Assembly: GCA_030770545.1 (NCBI GenBank)
Contig: CM061107.1
Span: 5,854,001-5,918,000, forward strand
Length of the DNA: 64,000 nt
Direction of reading: 5' to 3'
Source of the DNA: Macropodus opercularis
Taxonomy: Eukaryota; Chordata; Actinopteri; Anabantiformes; Osphronemidae
Below are positions 57,252 through 64,000 of this stretch, piece after piece; within the stretch, counting starts at the first letter, position 1, and each line of letters begins with the position of its first letter. The notes under the pieces were generated by a model, which was not told the DNA's origin, searched no databases, and saw only the letters and a program-made list of their open reading frames with translations. A program made the translations under genes and the position numbers.

Positions 57252-59321
57252 ACATCATCACGGATCCTTTAGGTTGCTAGAACATACAAGACTGTCTTGT
57301 AAACGCAGCGGCTTTAACTTTTGGGCAATGTGCAGAGACACCCGCCAAACTCAAAGTTCTCTGAGTCGAATGCATCCTATTTCAGCAACAATACGAAGAT
57401 GTGTGGCTTGTCCCTGAACAACTCTGTTTCAAGTGGGCTGTATAAAGTAGTTTACACTGTGGTGGCTGATGAATTCCAATAGCAGCAACATTGTTCTCAC
57501 AGCATTCCCCAAATTCCTGTGGTTATTTGTCCATGAGGGATGAGCAAGGTCATTTAATACTTCCTGATTGACAGAAAGAGTTTGAAACGCTGGGATTTAA
57601 CAGTGTCTTGACAGACCACGAGTTGCACCTCACCTGGTTGTCTGAGGCGCTAAAGAAGATGTGTTGACCCATAAATGTACTGCATGAGAAACATCAAACT
57701 ATCAAAGCCTCCCAGTCTTACTGGTCTGGCAGCTACTGGGCGAAACAACTTGCTGGACAATGAAAACAGTGGCGACGAGTCAAACTGGAATGGAATCGGC
57801 ACAATCTTGCATTCCCGTCCTCCAGCTGACTAGACAACCCAGGCCATTAACTCCCACACTAGTTTGGCTCCCTTAGAGTAAATAGTGAGTGTTGCAAGCA
57901 GCTGAACGCGGTGGCATTTTTCCTCTGAGAGGATTTTCATTAGCATTGGAGGCTTTGGGTTGGCATGTGTTCATTACTTTACTCATCAGCAGTACCAGTC
58001 GTATGAAGTGCTGAAACAACAAGTTAATTCATTTATCAGAAAAAACAATGTGACAACAAACTAATCAGAGAGAGGTTGGAGAGGAGCGGTTCACAAGTCA
58101 GAAGTGTTTCCTGGAATAAATAACCATAAGTGAAGTGAGTGAGAGCTGCACAGTGAGGCTGCAGTGAAAGGAAAGCTACAGCTGCTGGGAGCTGGTGTGC
58201 AGCGGGGAAACGAGGACTGGGCTGTCCTCTTTTGGCAGCTGTGTGCAGCAGCACCAGGACACCAAATAAGATACTAACAGCCACAGGCAGAGAGCGGAGG
58301 GGGTACAGTAAAGGGAAACCTGGGAAAATCTGTGAAAGCCAACAACAAGGCCAGGCATTGTTTAGAATTCTCGATTCTCAAACCAGACTCGTACAGGTTT
58401 CACCCCTGCGAAAAGCTTCAGCTTCTCACACTTTGTTGGACGGGGATCAAATTAGTGAACAGACAGGACGGAACACGTTTGAAAATCGCTGTCAACAGTA
58501 GAGGATGTAAATCAGCAGCACTGACGGGAGATAAGCAGTGTTTCATGTTTAATCACTGAATGAGTCACAGTCCTAATGCTATTGCTTCAGTCATGTAGTG
58601 ACAAACACACAGCTTTGTTTACACTTTGGCTTTGTCCAAATGTGTCCAGCCGACACATTAATGACAACGAGTCAATCACATGCTTTTTCCTGTAAATATC
58701 ACCATAACCAGGATGGAAGCATACAATTGTTTGTTTGTTTGTTTATCAAAGCGCTCTCCGGCATTTGTTGTCTCCTTTTCTCTGCCTTCCACATCACAGT
58801 CTTGCTTGATTTGCTCTCCATGTTATTATGGATTTGATTGTTTATGGGGAGTGAATATTCCACTGTGCAGTCCTCTGGTTCCGTGCAGCAGGGTTTTGCC
58901 AGGGAAAGCGATGGGATCTGGGATCTTTTTCTTGCCTCCGGCGTCAGGTGTTTTCTTCAACAATGATCTGGTTATGTGATCACTGCCGAAATAAAATGCA
59001 AGACAAATGGAAGCGGAGCGACAGGAGCATTGATCTACGTTTGTGAATCCGCAGAGACACGGGGAGCTACTGAGTTTGAATGAATCTTCAAAATGCGTAA
59101 AAGATGGAAGCTCCCTCTTGTCATTTTCAGGCCACACTGATGACTGACTGAAGATCGGGGTTTAGCGTGTTTGACTTTGCTTAAACTCAGCAGAGGCGAG
59201 CTATTCAGGTGTAGGCCATCAGGGCCGGCATGGGGTCTGTCGGTTCGCTTGCATGTGTCTCGTGGGCTGTACTCGCCGGCGGGGTAGCGAGCGGAGTAGG
59301 AAGCTGGACTGGGCTATAAAA

Positions 59322-59514
59322 ATGATGAAAAGGAAGACGGTCTTCCTGCTTGGCGGCAGCGGGGTGCTCCCTGTGAGTTCAGCGCGTTTCACCCTCTGGG
59401 TCTCACTCGTGTGCGTTCTCAGCACATCAAACAAAGCCTTTTCATTGGACGCAGCGGCCCTGGATCAGACCTCCACTGTGTTTAACCCCAATAGGTGCTC
59501 CTGTGAAGGAACAG
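59322..59514 (+). CDS. candidate exon, hydrophobic N-terminus (unrecognised)
   Basis: Open frame from ATG-ATG (59322, 59325), in frame also from an ATG at 59253. Begins MMKRKTVFLLGG and has a hydrophobic segment FTLWVSLVCVL that could be a signal peptide, then FNPNRCSCEGT and donor ACAG|GTACTT in phase 1. I do not recognise the protein. It could be an alternative first exon of the plus-strand gene or a chance frame. Confidence 0.25.
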
Positions 59515-62260
59515 GTACTTGGAACAAGACATCAGGAGCTTATTCGTAATCATACACACATGCACAGTATGGTCTTTCTCTCCCTGGAGCTACTTCTGCA
59601 TGGGGTAATAACTAAGCAGGGACGCTTTTAAGTGGGTGACTCTGAGGCTGCTTGCTAGTTAGCTTTTATTTGTCAGCAGCTGGTTTTAGTCTTTCTATTT
59701 ATTTCTCGACAAACCAAGACTGCAGAGGCTTGTAAAGCATCACTTTCACTTCGATATGCATCTGTATGTCATTACTTTGCATATCTGAGTTGGAAAGTGA
59801 CTGGCGCTTAATGCCCTTTGGGGTGAAACAGACTCTACAGACACTGACATATCACACACCTCAGAATATTTAAACATCCTGTTGCACAACAAAAAAAAAG
59901 TTTTTGGAGGAGGGATGCAGGCAGGGAGCTGCTTTAAGAGGCGGAGGTGGAACCAGTCACTTGGGAGGATTGAACTAAGGATGTTTGGAACTGATCTGGA
60001 ATGACAATGCGAGTGTATACGAAAAATAGACGATGGCACTGCTAATGTGTTAGCAAGCTCTTAGGAGAAAGCTTTTACAAATACCTTTGCTCTGTCTCCC
60101 ACGCAAACCTCATGTCATCGTGCCTTTAGGCCAAAGCGTTGAGCCTTCAGTTCAAGCCTTTATCTGCAGAGACGACAGTAACATTCACTGCATCCTAATC
60201 AAGGGGAAGTTGCTCAAGCAGACCAGGAGCCTTTCTGTAAAGATCTACTTGGATTTTCAAGCTCATTTGCATATTTCAACTACAAAAAGTGCTTGTTTTC
60301 CCAAAAGGCCAAGCAGTAAGGCTTGATATAAGTTAGACAGCACAGATCTAAAGAAAAGCTGGAAAAAGGGGAGGAACGTTGGGACAGATGAAGCAGAAGT
60401 AACGGAGGATTCAGTTGTTGTGGCAGAGGAAAAGATGAAAGAGGAGAAACTTGAAGAAGTAAACTTTATAAGTGGCTTCTGTCTTCAGTCGTCCCTTTGT
60501 AAAAGGTAAAACCTAGATCTACAGCTCAGGACGTTGCCAGCTACTGTCAGTTACAGAACTATCCAGTGATCAAACATTGTCCATTTAATTGGGAATTAGC
60601 AACAGGGTCAATAATTTAGTACTGGGAAAAAGAATAAATATATATATAGGTTAGACAACATAAAAATCCAGTGTTTAATTTTGGGATGTCAGGCAAAAAC
60701 CGACAAACAACCAGGAAATAATTTGTTTTGAGGATGTGTCAAAACAATGCATCACACTGCTGTGATGTTAACAGGGCCCTTCAGCCGAAATCAGCCCTCA
60801 AGCTCCTCCTCAGGGCACGAACACTCGTTCTGAAGCTCATTAAGGTCAAGTGCAGTGTAATTAGCCAATCACAGACGTGTGCGTTGCAGTAATGATACGT
60901 TAGCCAGCTCCTCTGGTCGCGACTCAGTTGTCTACCTGAAGCTGTGTAGGAAGTGATGGAGATGGGGAACAGTTCAATTCAAAATGACAATAATAAACCA
61001 TGTTCAAGGTTTCTTTACACAGAGCCTGTGTTTTACTGGTCGATTTTTACTGTTTCTAGGGCTAAAGTCTTTAGTTTAACAGCTTGTTGCAGATAAATCC
61101 ACAATAACACTATTTGCAAACTTTCATCATAGTCCAGGCCTTTACTTGACCCAGGTGAGGGCGTTTTAAAGTCAGCAGAATGTTGACATAACGTAAGAAG
61201 CAGATCTGTGCATTTACAAGACTGTTGAAGCTCTTATCTCTTCACTTTCCTCTTATCACTTGTCACGTTGTCCACTTCTCTCCAACTTCACTTCAGTGTT
61301 GCTGTCAGACACATTGGACCCACTTTTTAAATTCTCAAGGTGACACCCGTTTTTTTTAACTCATGTTTCTATGACAACAATGCCACAACACAGCTTGAAT
61401 CAATCCGACCATGTCCACCAAGTCTCCGCCTCGGAGCTGAGCGCTGCATGCTGCACGAGGCAGATCACTGCTGGCCAATAGCCCCCAACACCAATCAGTC
61501 AAATATTCAAACCCTTGTTCGGGCCTCGCCATCAGCCAATTATCTGCCACTCTACCACAGCAAGACCAGTCTGGAACAAACCGATCTTACTGTACGTGGC
61601 TCCTTCCTATGAAGTTTGATTGTCCAGTGTACTGAAGCAGCAGAGTCAATCTATGATCGACTGACAAGCTCCGCTTATACTTCACTGGGCTGTTTGCTCA
61701 CTGGTTCCTATTCTCCTTTACGGCTCCACTTCCCTTTGAGGTGGGGATCTCATTATATCATTTCCCTTTGTTCCACTAGCTTTTACAATCATCAGTTGCC
61801 TTGAAGCTTATGTGTAAGTGCTTGTAAGTGTAAATGAAAATAAGTTTTTTACCCAGCCTACATGGGCTTACTGCCGTACCATTAGAGGCCATGGACAATG
61901 CAGCTGTCAAACGGTGACGTGAAGCATCTGACAAAAACTGGGTCAAATATCTTATATGTACACAAACACCCAGCTGTCATTTCAAGCACAGTATGGTTCC
62001 CATCAGCCGTTCTCTGTCAGAGTTACTTTCATGTTTAAAAGAATAGAAAAACACAAAATGTTGACAGCGAGAATCTAGATGAGACAGAATTCAAATAATC
62101 TGCAGCATAATCTCTGTAATGTTAAAAGACTATAGTATATACTGGGCATGTATATGTGTGTGAGATGAATAACTACTGGTTATAGCTGCGTCTCTGGGCA
62201 TCTCATTAGCACCGGAAACTTACTTTGACTGAGATCAAATCATAAAAGTAGTCACAAAAA

Positions 62261-62315
62261 ATGACCTCAGTGGATCAGCAGGACGACTTCATGAAGTCAC
62301 TGGCGGAGTTTAAGG
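62261..62315 (+). CDS. candidate small first exon (unrecognised)
   Basis: ATG with A at -3, frame MTSVDQQDDFMKSLAEFK, donor AAGG|GTGAGA, phase 1. Stops occur upstream in the same frame, so it would be an initiating exon. The phase equals that of the M-E-K-H-K exon. No database support is available to me. Confidence 0.25.
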
Positions 62316-64000
62316 GTGAGAAAGATGCTCAGCAGGTGGGGGCAAAGGTGCATGGGTGAAAAAATAAAGCCATGAGAAAAAGCCACACAGACCTGGTAGA
62401 TAAAGGCTCAATGCTTAACAGAGCGAAGTGCGCACGAGTGTGACTGTTCTCAACATCTGCACCACATCCCGAAATAAGAGCGTTAAGGAAGTGACCTCAA
62501 GCAGCCGCTTCAGGCTGACCAAGCAGGGCCAGCTTGCATTTGAGAAGCCTTCGTTGCATCACCAGCTCGAAGCAATATTGAAATCACACTTTTCCTCTTG
62601 CCTTTGTGTTCTTCAGCCATTTCAGCCTTTTCACCACCGATCAAAGTTATAAACATGCTTGAAAGCAGCACAAATATTGCATAAGTAAAAAAACGGGATA
62701 TTTCCATGAGCGTGAATTGATGTGCGAGGATTTGAGGAGCTGCTTTGATCTACGGAGGGAGATGGTGTCTGTACAGTAGATGAGAGGAAAAATGAAAACG
62801 TGTCCAGTTTGATTAGTAAAGTAGTAAAAACTGAGGTTGTTTAAGCTGCTCAGAGGAAAACTAATTCATTAATAATTACGTTTAGACCAACTTGTCAAAA
62901 CGCCTCATTTAACCTGGAAGGAGCCTGATGGACAGGTCACGCCTGCCTCTCTGATTTAATAAAACCATCAGTGTAGCTTCAGAGCCGTGAGCTACTCAGA
63001 AAACAAAACGTTGCCAGGATCCTGACAAGACCCTCTTGTTCAGAAGATTTGTTCAAACTTTGTTCACAGTAGTGGGACACATTCACGTTCTTTAAAAAGC
63101 ATTTACCTAGAAACGCTTTTGACCTTTTCAACCCTATTTGGTCTACTGGCTTATCGCTCTTCTATCTCCCATAAGATGCGCAAACAATTTCAGTTTCGTA
63201 AATGGTTAACCTCATGTTGTCATCTTCTTCCTCAGAGGACAGGAGCTTAGCAGCTGGGCTAGATGGCTGGTAACGATTAAAACCAACACAGCATTTGCAG
63301 TCCAGATGAACAGATGGGCGCACAGAGAGACATGCGTGCGAGACGTTGATAGATGCTGGTGATTATTTTTGGAAGGCTGATAAAAAGATTTCAGACACCA
63401 TTCTTCTTCTTCAGACTTTCTCTCTCAACCACAGCCAGCGTCTGACGAGGTAACAGGCGCACAACCGCTGATAGAAGGCCTCAGTGTGGCTACAAATGAC
63501 GCTGCAGAGAGCATGCACAGTCCAGAATGTTATCTCAAAGTGGATCTTTAGATACAGCAGTATTCTGTACTGCTCTGCCTGATGTTTTACTTCTGGCCGT
63601 TGTGCAGAAGTGAGTTGTTTATTCAGTCGGTTGCTGGATGTGGAGTGGGCACTGGGCCAACCTGTAGCCCTCAGAGACAGCCTGCTACAGACCTCCCTGT
63701 TCTGTCAGCTGACTCAGTTTCCCAGGGTCCCCCAATCCAAAAGGCCATCTGAGTCAATCTGTGCAAACACACAAGGAGGGGAAGCTGGAAAAATGTTTAG
63801 ATTCATACTGAGCAGGCTAAACAAGTAGTAGAAATACTACGAGCAAGTGTGTGTTGTTTTAATCGCTGCGGTTGCATTTGCACCAGAGAGACAAACTGCT
63901 TTTTAATTACTTTACCTCCCGTGGGTTTCAAACCAGCCTCGTTTTTACAAATGAGGGTCCGTCACACTGGGCCTCTGAGCGTACGTTGCTACGACCCACC

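Larger units (their letters stand above)
56913..64000 (+). other. probable afap1l2 first intron (start)
   Basis: At least 7 kb without a strong exon. Contains a (TAA)n run at about 57219-57251 and two weak candidate exons described separately. Confidence 0.45.

Noticed and set aside
61340..61804. Overlapping open frames on both strands around 61.3-61.8 kb
   Set aside because: No splice sites or similarity; composition suggests chance frames, possibly an old repeat.

Overview
The window is vertebrate nuclear DNA, almost certainly from a ray-finned (teleost) fish. It has split genes with GT-AG introns, simple (GT)n and (TAA)n repeats, no bacterial-style gene packing, and very compact introns. 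Two neighbouring genes are recognisable at the protein level and a third is inferred from a short first coding exon. Gene order and orientation match human chromosome 10q25.

Layout. (1) Bases 1-5088, plus strand: the last five coding exons and 3'UTR of a GDNF-family receptor alpha gene, best called gfra1, ending in a GPI-anchor signal. (2) Bases 5089-13350: the tail-to-tail intergenic region. It holds a 3.04 kb terminal-inverted-repeat element (7379-10417) that carries the C-terminal two exons of a teleost multigene-family protein and three 129-bp tandem repeats, each able to form a hairpin. Next to it is a small CpG-rich, promoter-like segment (about 10473-10876). (3) Bases 13351-52526, minus strand: a complete atrnl1 (attractin-like 1) coding sequence. 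I resolved 29 exons, all with GT-AG introns; they sum to 4122 nt (1373 codons plus stop), and the phases agree at every junction. (4) Bases 52527-56896: the CpG-rich 5' region of atrnl1 and the divergent start of the next gene. (5) Bases 56897-64000, plus strand: a first coding exon matching afap1l2 (M-E-K-H-K, phase 1), then several kb of its presumed first intron with two weak candidate exons.

The genes are not a functional operon. gfra1 is a GPI-anchored co-receptor for GDNF-family ligands that signals with RET. atrnl1 is a large single-pass membrane protein (EGF, CUB, kelch, PSI, C-type lectin and laminin-EGF modules) related to attractin/mahogany and reported to bind the melanocortin-4 receptor through its tail. 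afap1l2 is an actin-filament/Src-pathway adaptor. Their linkage is ancestral. In human, TRUB1, FHIP2A (FAM160B1) and ABLIM1 lie between ATRNL1 and AFAP1L2. None is visible here, which suggests gene loss or rearrangement after the teleost genome duplication.

The least explained parts are the TIR element and its cargo, the neighbouring CpG segment, a near-perfect 51-bp palindrome in an atrnl1 intron, and a strong hairpin in the gfra1 3'UTR.
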